DNA of 64,000 bases from Pelargonium tetragonum (lineage: Eukaryota > Streptophyta > Magnoliopsida > Geraniales > Geraniaceae). The notes under the pieces were generated by a model. The model ran no database searches, was not told where the DNA came from, and saw nothing but the letters and a program-made list of their open reading frames with translations. Of this stretch, positions 28,173 to 40,900 are shown piece by piece (within the stretch, counting starts at the first letter, position 1; each line of letters opens with the position of its first letter). Where the stretch lies: positions 145,560 through 209,559 of the forward strand of contig JAYMTL010000014.1 in the NCBI GenBank assembly GCA_036897445.1, in the 5' to 3' direction. The position numbers and the translations under genes were made by a program.

Positions 28173-28388
28173 AAAGATAAAGGTCTCGCGTTTAGCTTAA
28201 AACAAAGTACCGAAGAGCCCGATAGAATCCTGTCACTTAGACCGGATGCTAAACTAGATACTATGATAAATTTACTACAAGCTCAGGCTATAAAGTTTCA
28301 GTTAGAAAAAAGTGATGAACAATGGGTAACTAGTAACTTGACTGTCTTCCAACAGAAATTCGTATATAGTCTACTTGCATTGAACTGA
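28173..28388 (+). other. Open frame of 71 codons without start, beside the nad4L/trnD island
   Basis: From the TAA at 28170-28172 the frame runs open to a TGA at 28386-28388 and contains STEEPDRILSLRPDAKLDTM. It has no ATG in the first half and no recognised relative. Stretches of this length are common by chance here. It is noted only because it borders the one secure mitochondrial locus and has more balanced codons than the filler. Confidence 0.15.
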
Positions 28389-28542
28389 AAAGGAATAGGA
28401 ACGATATGCATAAAAAAGACCTTATAAGACTTCCTAAATAAATAGCTTGAATGAGGAAAGGAGCCTTAGATAATTACAAAGTCAAGCCCAAGAGTAACTA
28501 CTTTTTGCAGGATCCTTTAAGCATACGGACTAACTAAAAACT

Positions 28543-28616
28543 TGATACTGATGAGACTTGAACTCACAACATCTGCCTTGACAGGGCAGTGCTCTAACCG
28601 ATTGAACTACAATCCT
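28543..28616 (-). tRNA. trnD-GUC: tRNA-Asp(GUC), plastid/streptophyte type, defective acceptor stem
   Basis: The minus strand folds into a tRNA with a good D arm (GTTC/GAGC, one G-U pair, loop with GG and A in place), a perfect 5-bp anticodon stem CTGCC/GGCAG around loop CTGTCAA (anticodon GTC, U33 present), and a T arm GTGAG-TTCAAGT-CTCAT. The sequence follows the plastid trnD pattern (GGATTGTAGTTCAAT..., GCCCTGTCAAGGC) closely. The acceptor stem is AGGATTG against CAGTATC. Pairs 4-7 form, but position 1 is A-C, 2 is G-U and 3 is G-A, where the plastid gene has three G-C pairs. CCA is not encoded. It sits downstream of nad4L on the same strand. It is either a decaying plastid-derived copy or a tRNA whose outer acceptor pairs are repaired after transcription. 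Identity is secure; function is uncertain. Confidence 0.85.
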
Positions 28617-28749
28617 AAAAGTATGATTATAAGACAGAATACGAGTACCCTTTGTACGTAAGACTGCGGGCGCATATTATAAGGGATAACAACGATACAA
28701 TTTCGAGGGCCCTGCGTCTGCCAAAAAGTGGCTTTTTAAATATCTAGAA

Positions 28750-29001
28750 TTAACTCAGAATGTTGTTAATAAATTCCACTGCAATTGTTCACTCGAAAGG
28801 TTATCACGAAAATGGCTAATCCAGCCGACTCTGCCGCTGCTACTGTTAGAACCATTAAGGCCTATCGTCTAGGGAAACAGAGAAGACCAAGAAGTTGAAA
28901 TTGACAGCTAAGAGCATGAGTTCAATAGACATTAGCATGATGAGGATGTTCCTTCTATTAAGTAGAATACCCCAAATACCAATAAGAAAGATAAGAATGG
29001 C
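28750..29001 (-). pseudogene. nad4L: NADH dehydrogenase subunit 4L, broken copy with three internal deletions
   Basis: Nad4L is a small membrane subunit of respiratory complex I, in the proton-pumping arm of the inner mitochondrial membrane. The minus strand reads [20 protein letters not shown], then a block ending [10 protein letters not shown] (to about 28864), then LTVAAAESA-GLAIFVITFR (about 28856-28792), then TIAVEFINN and a TAA at 28750-28752. All match land-plant Nad4L nearly residue for residue. Compared with the family from memory, about 16 nt are missing after the DD pair (the MMGQ.FA stretch), 3 nt in ESAIG (the Ile) and 5 nt in VRGT. The first and third deletions break the frame, and the unaltered reading stops at once after DD. 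No convincing ATG or ACG start is visible: the N-terminal ten or so residues do not match. trnD lies 134 nt downstream on the same strand. This is most simply a pseudogene. A functional gene would require extensive RNA repair. The family assignment is very secure; the functional status is not. Confidence 0.92.
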
Positions 29002-29665
29002 ATAAGTTGCTTTACCTGCATTACAGAATGAAGTAAGAAGTAGATAGTTTCCAAACTACTTTGATTGCTTAGATTTTTAAATATTTTTAGTTCAGTGGTT
29101 CCCTTGGTTTCATTTTGAAAAAGGAATTCCAATTCCGTCTAGTGTTTAGAAAAAAACGCAGTAATTGTAGTAAACGTTGTCAACGTCTTCTGTACTTTCT
29201 TACTAAATATATTATTCAATAATCTGACACAATCGAGATTGGGATTTAACTGAGCGCGAAAACAAGTTTAGCAATGCCAAGAATTTTCATAACGTAAGAG
29301 TAAGAATACGTGTCTCGTCTAAAAAACTATGTTAAGAAAACCCGTATTTACGGTTTCTGTCTAATACTTTTGACCTAGTCCATTTTGGAAAGGTTTATTT
29401 TATATCTACCGACCAAAGATAAAAGGGACTACTTTGCCATTCTCCTATCTTTATTCCTAACAAAAAGCTAATAAAATGTATATTTAAGACAACATACTAC
29501 CACCCCCTTTTAAACTTTAAAACTTTGAGCTAACCCTAATTACGAGCTCTTGAAACCGCACTCTGAGGACTATCAGAACACGTCTGCCCCAATTAGGGGG
29601 GTTTAGTGTGAGAAAGATATCGCTTTAACTGGACCCCACTTACTATTAATATAATAAAGCCGGAT

Positions 29666-29795
29666 CCCTCTAAAGGAATCCTTTTATTAGACCAGACAAA
29701 TATGAAAAGTACTTACCAAGAAACTTCCATAAATTATACAAAAGGTGTCTCTTAAGACTTTAGTTTTACTAAACCCTACCCCTCTAAAGGAATCC
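29666..29795. repeat. 16-bp direct repeat, copies 114 bp apart
   Basis: CCCTCTAAAGGAATCC occurs at 29666-29681 and again at 29780-29795, each followed by a T run. A second copy this close is unlikely by chance and suggests local duplication or a dispersed element. Confidence 0.8.
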
Positions 29796-32700
29796 CTTTT
29801 GACTATATAAGAATATCACTACCTATGAACAGGCGGAGAATTTGCTTAAAAGTCTTTTTTTAGTTTTCTATCTATATCTGTATTTTATTGTATTCTCACG
29901 GGACTTCTATAATAAATATATTGAAGCGTTTTTAGTCATTTACAAGGGCTAGTACCAATCTAGCATACAAAATGAAAGTGGATACTCTTAAGCGTTCCAA
30001 GGTCATATATACCAGATATTCACAGTTATAAGTCAATAAACCTGGTGTTAAAGTGTTTTGTTTACCTCTCTAAAAAGACTCCTTGACCGGATAAGTTTGT
30101 CATGCCTAGGCCCCTCAGTAAGGTTTTCATAGATATGGGATCTTTAAAATTATTCATACTCTTTACTTGTATTCTACCGCGACATTCCTAAAGATTTTCT
30201 TTAACATTATACATAAAATATACTACGCTATAGTACTTGCGCTTTTAAAGAATTTTAATTGGTTCAGTCACCCGAATATAGAAGAGAGACCCTTGTTGAC
30301 AATCTGCAGTCTATGCTTTTTAATCAAACAAAGTAAGCCCACGCATGCTTTTTGATCCAGGACTACACCTCTTTTACTTGTTTACTTGAATTTGTGATTT
30401 ATTTAACTTCTTTATTGACTCGACTTACACCGGAATCTTCTTTTGATGTTTACCCAGCTGTATTTTATAGATTACTCTAGAAATTCTACCGGGTTTTGTT
30501 TGGGGGATATAAGATATAGGCTTGATTTTTTTCTTTTTGAGAAATGTATGCTTTTCAAGTGCATAAAGCAATTACTTGCAAGTCCTAAAGAGTTATATGA
30601 AGTAAAGAGGGGATACCACAAGGGCGTTCTGCTTCCCAAAAACGAAAACTAGATATAGCAGTCCCTTTTCTAATAGTTACACGAGATAGGTACTTCTACA
30701 AAAGTTTTGTGATTCCAGGATTTCAAGACAGAAATTCGGCTCCAAAGGGACTAAACTTTACTATTCTACTATAAAGGGTAGAGTAACTAATTTAATCCAT
30801 AGTACGTAGTTTGAGACCCATGTCTAATTTCTTTTGTTGGTAAAACCGGATTCTCTATCTTATATTTGTTCAAGAATAACTGGGATTCCTCGCATAGAAA
30901 TGAAATAAAGTTTTACAGGAGACTTTCGAGTGTTTTCTCAACCCAATACAACACCTGCTTTTTGAGAGAACCGAGTAAAGTTAGAGTATGCCTTTTACTG
31001 TAAACAGAGTGCCCCCATTATAACCATTAACGGAGATTTTTTCAAAGTTTACAAACTCTTCCTTTTTAGACCAAGTCCGAAAACAAAAAGGTAAAATAAA
31101 GTTTTATCCAGAAATATCTAAAGGTTCCCTACAGAACTTAGTCAAAATTATAACTTTATTTTATGTACTACCTTATTTTTTAGAGCCATAAAAACTTGGG
31201 ACTAACAAAAAAGCGGGGGGCTTTGACTCTATGAAGTAAAATATTAATACTTGCAACATATCTAACAAGATCCTTAGGCCCCAGTACCATTAAACTTCAT
31301 AGTATATACTTTGTACCTTAACTTATATTTACAATTTTATAAAAACGAGTACTGAATAATGCTTATAGTCTAATCTCCTCTACAATTGCCAATCTTTTAC
31401 TTTTTTAGAGAAACTCAGGTACAAAGCATTAAAGGACCGAAACTAGGAAAAATCCTGCGCAGCTATAAAACCTTCCTTTGACAATAAGTTTTGCCCTAGA
31501 CTCAAGCTGTCCTGCGATTTACTTTTAAAAGTGCTGGGTATTTGGAACTCGAAGTATAATTCCTTGTTTATATAGGTAATAGAAGATAGAATTCAATTGG
31601 CAAAGCTTTACATCTTATGTAAAGATCATACAGGCAGGAGACTTTAATACTCTTTTTTTAGGGACTACTTATTTAACAATATAAAAAAGCTTGCATGCTC
31701 GCCTAGAAATTCCAAGTAAGAAAGGAAATAAAGTATAAAAGGGGACTCTTAATCTTATATAGTAGTATATACTAGGGCCATTCTCGAAGTAGAGAAAACC
31801 CTTTGTATATAGAAACAGTCTGGTAGGTTTTGTACTCGTTCTCTTAACTGAAAGCTTTTTTTCCTTTTTTAAAAAGGGAAGGTCCGGGTCCTTAAAGCGT
31901 CTTACTAAGGAGTTCCTTTTAAGATTTTTAGAATTTATATATAAAGTAAAGGCTCTGTATGCCTCTCACTGGTAAAAACGTTTTTACTATAAAAAAAAAG
32001 AAGTTAAAAAGCACGGATAAGAACCCCACGGTTTTCTTGGATTTGCCTCATCTTATATAATCCTGAAATAGACTAAATTAGCTAATCGAAAACAGCCTCA
32101 TTTAATTACTGGACGCAGTAAGTAGAAGAAAGGAGTCTAAGCCAGTCAAGTATGGGTTGGTTATAGAAAATTGTCTTATTCAGTTCGGGGATCCTTTTGC
32201 TTATTTAGTTTAGTGCTGACCCAAGACTCTGTTAGTCATTACAATTGGAAAGATTTCGCTTAGTCGAGTTACAAAAGCTAGGTTCTATTAATCTAATCCA
32301 GAAAAAGGAAACGACTAAACAAGATACTTCTTTTTCTGACAGGACGTGTGCCATATCAGAAAGCTATTGAAAAGATCTTTATTTTAACTAGTTGCTAAAC
32401 TCTAACCCTGTTACAGGATTTTTCTTATAATTCTTAAGTTTTTAACTCGGCGAATGGCCTAAAGATGGAGCGCTTACTCTTGTTTGCTTTTAGGAAGTGC
32501 TCTTACATAATCAAATTGACTCGAGCTTTAAAGTTATATTAGCAATGAGCAGGAAAAACCAAAGTACTCGCGGACAACTTGAGCACAAAAACTTTTATTG
32601 ATTAGAATTTTTTATATAAATAGAAAGTACTGCCGATACAGTTACTTAGTCGAACTAGAGGCTGCATTAATTATTAGTAAAAGGGAACCCCGTTTTTATA

Positions 32701-35700
32701 TATTCCTACCGAGTAGTACCTATGAACTATATAAGTACGTCTCCGGTCTTTTATTAAAGCGTAGGATATTTTTAATAATGAAATAGTCGCAACGTACAAA
32801 AAATTCCATAGCTAAGGCAAAACACATACATCTAAAAAGACTTTTTAAAGCTGGACTGGCATTCTACTCTGGAATTGAGTAATTAAACGAAATTTCCTAA
32901 GTATCTACTTCATTTTTTTACTAAGATTTTTTACTGGATAGACATTTATTTTGAGGGGACTTCGCAATCGCGGTTCAGGTCTAGTTAACTCGAGGAAAAA
33001 GGCCAACAGAAAATTCTTAGTTTATAGGTTAAGAATACTAGGTCTAAAAAAAGTCACTCTTTATATGGATCGAAAATAGATTGAGTAAGGGTTAATATAG
33101 TATAAAAGAGGGCCCAGACTTTTCATCTAGACTATGATATAACCTAAATTTTGTATATCTTTATGAAAGAAAACTCTGGCAATTCTTTACAAAAGTAAGG
33201 TGTTGAATGAAAGAATTAAGGCGGAGTCTCCTGTTTTTTATATAAGAGATAGCTCTGTATAAAAAGCCCTTCCGCCAATACCTGCGTACAAGCTTCTCTA
33301 AATAGACTTGAAATCCTGAATTTTAAGAGAAAGAGAAACCCCACTATATAACAAGGTGAAATCAAGTGCCCTATGAACAAGTTAGCTCAAGAATCAGGAT
33401 CAACAACAGATTCATATATTTTATTTTTGAGTTATGACTTCTAAACCTTTTAGAAAAATTTTATGCTTAGGAATCCACACCGAGCCTATTCCTTCTGCTG
33501 AAAAAGAAGATTCATATAAAACCCTAGTAGAACTTGAACAGAGTTCCGAGATATTAAAAAGAACTAATCTTAGTTCCACAAAAAGTACTGCGCGTACACT
33601 ACCCGGGGCAACCTATTAGATATAAGAAACAGGTTCAAAAGAGCTGAACAAAAAGGAACTCTTTTGATCAAGTGCATAAAGATTTTAAGGGTTCATACTA
33701 AGCCGCCTCCGAATGTATAAAATTCAAACTACTTTTTTGTTACTTCCTCTCTCTTTCTAAAAAATCAGGAGCCTTCCCGGTTTGGTATATCTAAATTCCT
33801 TAAAGAAAGCAGCCTTTATAAATTACGAAATACTCTTTCGTTTCAAGAAATTCGCTATAAATTTGGAGTCTTTAAATCTTCCTTAAGTTTCTTTTTATAT
33901 AATAGTTAGTAAAAAACAATTCTATAGATATACGTTACCCTTGCTATTTCGACAAAGTAACTAAAAATTCAGGTATTGACAAGAGGGGGAACTTACCCAC
34001 CAGCAGAACTTTCTAAAAAGAGTATGGTCGACCGAGCTGCTAAGATGGAAGGTCTTGGAGTAAAAACGGGTACTAAAAAAAGAAGAATACCCTTACCCCG
34101 AAGAGGATCCTCTACTATCTGAAAAGAGCATACTTATAATACGTATATAGGTACTTCTCCACGCTTCCTTCTTAATATAATAGGGTTTACTCCTTTTTAT
34201 AGATTTATTAGCCCATTATTAGAAAAGTGCTATGAGATACTAGAACCTGTTACTTTCTTACGGGCCTTGAGACTTTATTCCTGGGATTTACCTTAAGATC
34301 TAGTTTAGGTGTACCTTGAAAATTTTGGGATATCCCTAGTCTTTTCGTTATAATTATATAGGACGGCGTTAATAAAAAAGTATATAATAGAGCCCCTTCT
34401 AGTCCCCAAAAAGAATATAAAAACGGGAAACTCCGCTCTTAAATAAGGGGTATTCCCCTCAATATAACAAAATTCGTGTTGTATCTAAAATAAAAAGTGC
34501 TGAAAAAGACCCTAGGTTCAGGATGATTGGAATATACCGAGTCAACAAGCTAAGCTAAACAAATATCGATATACTAAGAGTGCAAGTTTCTTAAGGTGTT
34601 GGAATTGTCTTACTTGTTAGGACTTCTTAGGAAAGTTGTATTAATCTTTGGAATTTCATGAAAAATGAACTTCTTTGAATAGTTTGTATTCCTTTTAGAA
34701 AACAGGATCTAATACTTTGAATTGCGGAAACTCTGTGTTTTATACTCTATTTCTAGCTGGGTACCCAAGATTAGGGCTTCGCGTACATAAAGAGTAACTG
34801 AGTATGCTTGCGTAGATTAGAAAAACTTCCATCATTAAGAATTTTTAACACCTTGTTTGCCACTTGGATATAATATATCGTTTTTTAATTGTAATGGAAA
34901 TGGATGAGTTACTTTTTAGAAAAAAGGTTTTAGGACTAAGATAATATCTATTTAATAGCACACCTTAAAAAAGCAATATACTAAACCAAGAACTCTCTCT
35001 AGTTGGGTAAAATCTTGTAAGCGGATCTCTTTTTACAGATAAAGCTGAATCAAAAGAAGGATCCAGTTTCCGATATTTTTATAGATGCCGGCTCTCTTTA
35101 CTTAAAATTTGTATAAGGGAAAAGAACTCCCACTCGGAAGGCAAGTTAGAAAAAATTAACCAAGTTCAAAAGAGGCGCTTAAAACCTTAGAGCAGCAGTA
35201 TAAATTGTGAATTTAAGGATAAGGAGTTCCAGGACATATAAGACTGCAAGGACCCGGGGTAATACTGACACTGTGTTTTTGAGGCCAAGCCTATGATAAA
35301 TCAAAGATCCTCCATAATATAAAATTTAGAAAAGGACTTGTCTAGTATAAAATAAATATGCCAACAGTACTGCCTACAAAAGGAAGGGTTTATTCCTCAG
35401 GAATTAGCGCGAAGTAACAGCCTCTTTAGCCGAGATAGACAAGGGCCTTATAACTAGAAATTGCCTATAATGCGCGGTTTAACGGACCTATTTTTATCCA
35501 TCTCTATTCATTTTGTGTTTTCGTTAGCCATTTAAACTACTCTAAAATTTATCTAAAACTCAGAAATAAAGGAAACGTATGTAAAAACATAGTCGAATAT
35601 TCTATTACATTTATATAATGAATGTTTGAACAAGAGCAAGAAAAGGACTCAAATAGGGCCTAGGAATCCTATACTCCCGGCAAGTTACATTTCCATTATT

Positions 35701-36664
35701 CAAAACAGAAAGTTATTGCCAAGCCCATTAAAATAAAGCTTTTCCCGGGGGCTATTCTTTAGTATTCAAGCTTCTTATAAGCTTTACTTCAGCCCCGCCT
35801 TTAACTAAGAAGTTCTTGTATAAATGTAAAAGCCCAGTCAGGGCCCAATTAAGGAGTCTCGACACTGTTGTATTGAAAAGTCAGCCTAACACTCTCTTAA
35901 GAGTAAAAAAGAAATTTCGTCAAATGTGGCTCAAGCACAAGCTGTCTAAAAAAGTTTTCATAAGTTTTCTAATCTTTTAAAGGAAAAGGGTTTCTGACTT
36001 CTCTAGACTGGGAGCCCTAATATACTTTATTTTGTTTAATCAAGGTAGAAATTGCTGCGCTAGAGGCTTTCTTTTTATTAAAGCGGGTTAGTAGAACCCC
36101 AAGTAAGAAATATCAAAGCAGTAGAAAAAAACTAGTTTACAAGAAGTAAGTTATATAAAAGACGCCCATATAGTAATAGAAAACCTTAAGGGAGTCTCCT
36201 TATTTTCAAAAAGTTATGTCCACTATATATGGAAGTAAGACCCCAAAAATCTTTCTTAGATTATTAGAGCTACACCTGTTTTAGTAGGAGTCTTCTTCTT
36301 GCAGCCTGTACCTTTCTTAGGAGCTAGTGTATTCCTAGTTTTATGGGTCTTGTTTAATTTAGAGAGTGATTTTTTAGGTTTCTTAGTTGTTCTAGTTGTT
36401 AAGGAGAGGTACGCAGTTATAAGAGTTCTTAATAGTAAGAGAGAGTTTACAGTAGGAGTGGGGTCAAGGTCTTTTCTTTGTTCCTAAAAAATAGTGGAAC
36501 TCCCCTTAATAATTGATACGAATTCATTAACACAGCTAGTAAGACAATACACGACACGAGTTCCTAATCCCACAGCACTTCTAAGCCTAATAAAGCAAAC
36601 TAAGAAATCTCTATAACTAGCTAATAACTCAGTAAAAGACTTTATCTTGAGTCTTTTTGAAAGT

Positions 36665-36696
36665 TTTTACTTAAACCGGATACTTTTTAAGTAAAA
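36665..36696. repeat. Perfect inverted repeat, 11-bp arms, 10-nt spacer
   Basis: TTTTACTTAAA (36665-36675) and TTTAAGTAAAA (36686-36696) flank CCGGATACTT. The arms are perfectly complementary. No coding sequence adjoins it. Confidence 0.8.
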
Positions 36697-37908
36697 GTAA
36701 GAGTATCTACAAAATAATAAAGATAAGAAGGCCGGAGGTTTGACTTACTTGCTAACTCCTATAATTCAGAATATAGACTCGCCTAAAAGACTAAAAGGGT
36801 TGAGTATTATAACCCCTAATACAAAGAAGGCTAAGAGCTAGACAAGTAAGAAAGCCAAGGCTACAGAAAGCAAATAAAAGCGTGAGTAAGAAAGAAGTGT
36901 CTAAAAGCTAGGAATTCTTTTCCGTATTTTTAGATTTTGGAGGTCTCGGGGTTTCTTACTTAAATAAGTTAATGGAGATTCGGGGCAACTCTGTATATCT
37001 TAATACCCCCTAAGTTCTTAAAAGTCTATTGTGAAAGCTTTATTTAGCAACATAAATTCTATTCAAATAAGGGATGCCTAATTTCAAAGAGATTGGGTAC
37101 TATAAAAAGATCTATACAAGGAGTTTACCTTATTACCCTAGGGCTTGACTTCCTTTACTAGGAAGTCTCTTTTTCTAAATACTGCGAATTCTCCATTACC
37201 TTGAATTAAACACCTGTATTCTTGTTATCCCAAGATTCTTTCTACTTGTTAATTGACTAAGAGGGGACCCTTTTGTTTACGGCCAGTATAGCTAAGGGGT
37301 TTTCTAGTGACAGCTAAGCTTATAAAAAATTAGGGCATCCCAGAGAAATAATCAGAGCGCGTATAAGAATTGTCAAGGGTTCTAAACTCTTTTTATTAGT
37401 AATAGCGGCTCCTTATACTAGAAGTCGAGGTAGAATTTGTTGCATTATTAAGAAAGACTTTCTTCACTGATCGACGAAATTGTAATTACTTTTAAAGAAC
37501 TCGGTGTAAAGAAAAGGGTATGGATACAGAATACGAGGGTTACCGCTCTTAGTTAAGAAAAGTACAGTTCTAGCTATGAAGATTACTACGAGGCTATCAA
37601 GAGTAAGAGTCTAGGTTCTAAGAAAGGTATACAGATACAGAAAGCAGCTACAGCTTAAAGTAAAAAGTTATAAGGTCCATATATTCAATATAACATCCGT
37701 GGTTCTGACAGCCTAAAACAGCCTCCGCAGTGTTCTCTCAAATAGTAACCGAGGAACTTAAAAAAACCTAAACCAGCAAGGAGAAATGGAGTTCCTTTAG
37801 ATAAGACCCTGGCTGATAGATTACTATTAAAAAGACTCGAAATATAGACACATAGAAAGACTAAAAAGCTATTCTATGTGGAAGCCTTGAAACCGAAAAT
37901 CTTGGATG

Positions 37909-37925
37909 AGGTAATGTAATTAAAG
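37909..37925 (+). repeat. Dispersed 17-bp repeat, copy 1
   Basis: AGGTAATGTAATTAAAG is repeated exactly at 44404-44420, and its first 14 bases recur at 59639-59652. No flanking similarity is obvious beyond the core. Confidence 0.75.
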
Positions 37926-40900
37926 TACAAAAAAAGCAAAGAATTGCCACTCCTAACGGACCCTTGGTTGGATAAAAGTGATCAGAAATTTCTAGATTGA
38001 ATAAAATATCTTATATACAATGTAACGAAACTGCTAAAAAGAAAAGATTATATACAGTAAATGCGAAAGGAAAAAGGCTAAAAACCGGTATTATGTTAGT
38101 CTTTCTTGCACTAGCACTAAGTTCTAATGGAGGGATATTTACATACAAGTGAATCCGGATTTACGGGCACTCGAGAAAGGTTTGATAAAGTCTAATTAGT
38201 TAAGACTCACTATGGGGGTAAACTCTTATATGAACTGAGCTTCAATTCCACAAATTTTTTGAAACTTTTTGTCTTTTTATTACTAAAACTTGACAAGTTT
38301 ACAAGAAATTTAAGTAATTAAGTAGTCAGCCGTTTCTGCTTTCGATAGCAGTCTTTCTTACCTTATTTAAATTTTAAAACCCCTTTTACTAAGGAAGCTC
38401 CTTTGTTCCTTTTTACGAACCTATTTAGAATTTTGTCTTGGATTAATCCCTTTACTTTTATAATATACAGGAACTTAGTATTTAAACTTTTTACGCAGTT
38501 CTCTAAGGTTTCGCGACAAAGTTGTATCTTCTTTAGTTATAATAAGGATTTAGACTTTTTAAGAAAACTTTTAATCCGGGTCTTGAAGTACGTTTAGGGA
38601 AGACTTTTGCTAGTGTTAGTATTCCGGAAGTTTATTTGTATAACAAGTAATCAATCTTTCTTCTAAAAAGTCATAAGTCAAACTCCTACCAACTAAAAAT
38701 TTTAGGACAAAGCAAGGTTTCTGAAAGTGCTTCCAAGGGGGTTTTCTATAACAATTTTTGAAAAAGGAAAGGACTGCAATAACAGAATTCTAGCTATCAA
38801 ACAAAGTTATCTTATTAAAGTGGGGACCTTTTAATCAACGAGATTAAAAAGGACCTATTATCATGAGAGCTCGACTTTTTACTTATGTTTATAGGTTTTT
38901 AATCAAAAGTAACTAAGAGGAGACTATCTTTTACATGTCGTCGTAAAGGGTTCTCCTAAAAAATTTAAGTGTATATCTATTAGTCTAAACAAAAGAAAGC
39001 TTTACTCGTACACAAGAAAGAGCCCCTCAAAAATAGCCTTATAATTAATGATTAGGATTCTTCCTTAACTAGATAATTATATAAAAGGAAGGCGGGGCTT
39101 AAAGTGTACAAGTGAAAAGGGGTATTATTTACAAAAAAAAGTCTTCCTATAGACCTCTTGATTCATTCGGTTACAACTTTACATTAGCTCCCACTTTTTG
39201 TTTAATACAAGGATTCTTAACCCGATTCAATAACCAGTAACACTCCTCTGGAATAGTCTAAGCTAGGAAATAATCTTAACTAAAATCTCAGATAAGGAAA
39301 AAGGGTTTAAGCTAAGGGTCACTAAATCTCACATATTAGCTACTTTATCACTTGTTTATAAACCTGGGCTACTACTGCTTTGATATATTTCTCTCTTGGG
39401 AAGGCTCCTATTGCACTCCTTACCGGTAAGCCGCCTTCTCCATCTGGATTAAAGGCAGTGATTAAGTATATTAAATAAAAGGATTCCTTTTTAGAAAGAC
39501 AAAGATTTAGACTTTCTTTTTCCGCCAGAATTTGACGAATAAATTTTAAATAAACCACGTAAAAAAATACTAAGTACTACCGCGCACAAGGAGAGGAATA
39601 TCTAAAAACTTTTCTGAGGTTAAACTAAGAGTAATAAGGAATATAAGGAATTCTATAACCTGGAAAACCGAAAAGAAATGGAGTTTGCCTTGCCTACAAG
39701 TACAAATACCTCCCTCTATGACTAGACGTACAGTAGAAAACTTCTTTGATGTAATATCTAAATTTCCTGTAATAAGTAACTTTTTTCTGTTTGAAAGAAG
39801 GAAAAGGGCCCCTTTCGATCTCAAGCTCAAGCAACATACGTATAAGAGTAAGGCTACACTACAGGGGTAGCTACTCAGGCTGATTATAGGACATTAAGAG
39901 AGTTTTAGCTCCAGGTCTAGGTATGAATAAGAAAGTTAAGACGTAGGTCAATAAGACAAGAAGAAGCATGTGCCTATAAGGTAAGTAGGATATTCATTAT
40001 ACAATCTTATATTTATCTTCCTCCGTGTTGCATACGCTTAGAGTTCTTCACCCCGCAAAAACTTTCTAGACTTTACCCTTTTATTCTTAATAGGATTCCC
40101 TTGTTAAATTAACTAGACTTCGCAAGGCAAGGACCCCTGACTTACTAATAAAAAGTTACTATAGCGGAAAACTGAAGTCAAATTATAACGAGGGGTGTCT
40201 AACTAGGTTTTTTATAGTAGTATTTTGATAGAAAGTTGCTTTTTACGGGGTACTATAAGCCCAAAAAATTAGACTCTATAAAGCGAACTTTATTCGAAAG
40301 GAAACGGAGGCTACCTCTTAGGGAAACTCCAGCTGGCTTTGTTTTAGATTTGCGAGCCATTCAAGGATTGAGATAGCTGAATTAATTAGAAAGACTCTTC
40401 GATTTTATTACCCTACAGAGTTAAAACGGGACCTCTTATTTACAATACCTCAGGATTCGTATACTATTCCGTATTGCTTTATTGCTTTTACTATATATTC
40501 TGAATTCACCGCGGGGTATTCCCCAATGTCACAGGTTTTCTGCTTTTACGGACCGGGCAGGGGTTTAAAAATTAGCTTTTCATTTTAATACCTATGGGTC
40601 TGCGCTAGCTGTTGGGGGTTTCTAATTAAGTACGCTCTGCCTTTTATTTTGTGTGTTAACCTTAGAAATGTTGCCAGTAAAATAAAACGGGTATAGCTTG
40701 AACCAGGTTTTGGTATTTGTACAAAGAGTTACTTTAGAGATACGCTCTCAATTTTCGAGAGTAGGGTTAAAAAAACCTTTATAAGTATAAAAATGAAGCT
40801 ATCCTTAATCTATTGGAAGAGTTGCAAAAGGAAACTCTCTGACCAGGTTTAAGTCTTTCCATAGAAGTTAGCTTATCTTCTACTCCTGAAAATTCAAAAG

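Noticed and set aside
28854-28875. Plus-strand resemblance to the start of plastid trnE (CCTATCGTCTAG)
   Set aside because: The bases are the antisense of the nad4L blocks around the LDD motif, and no tRNA fold follows.
28812-28899. A short plus-strand frame with a balanced, Ala-rich start (MANPADSAAATV)
   Set aside because: It is the mirror of the nad4L LTVAAAESA region on the minus strand.
28932-29132. A 66-codon minus-strand frame across the start of nad4L
   Set aside because: It overlaps nad4L in another phase and has no family resemblance; the nad4L phase gives the conserved residues.
39570-39870. Overlapping frames on both strands (86 and 61 codons)
   Set aside because: They cannot both be genes, neither resembles a known protein, and the overlap is typical of chance openness.
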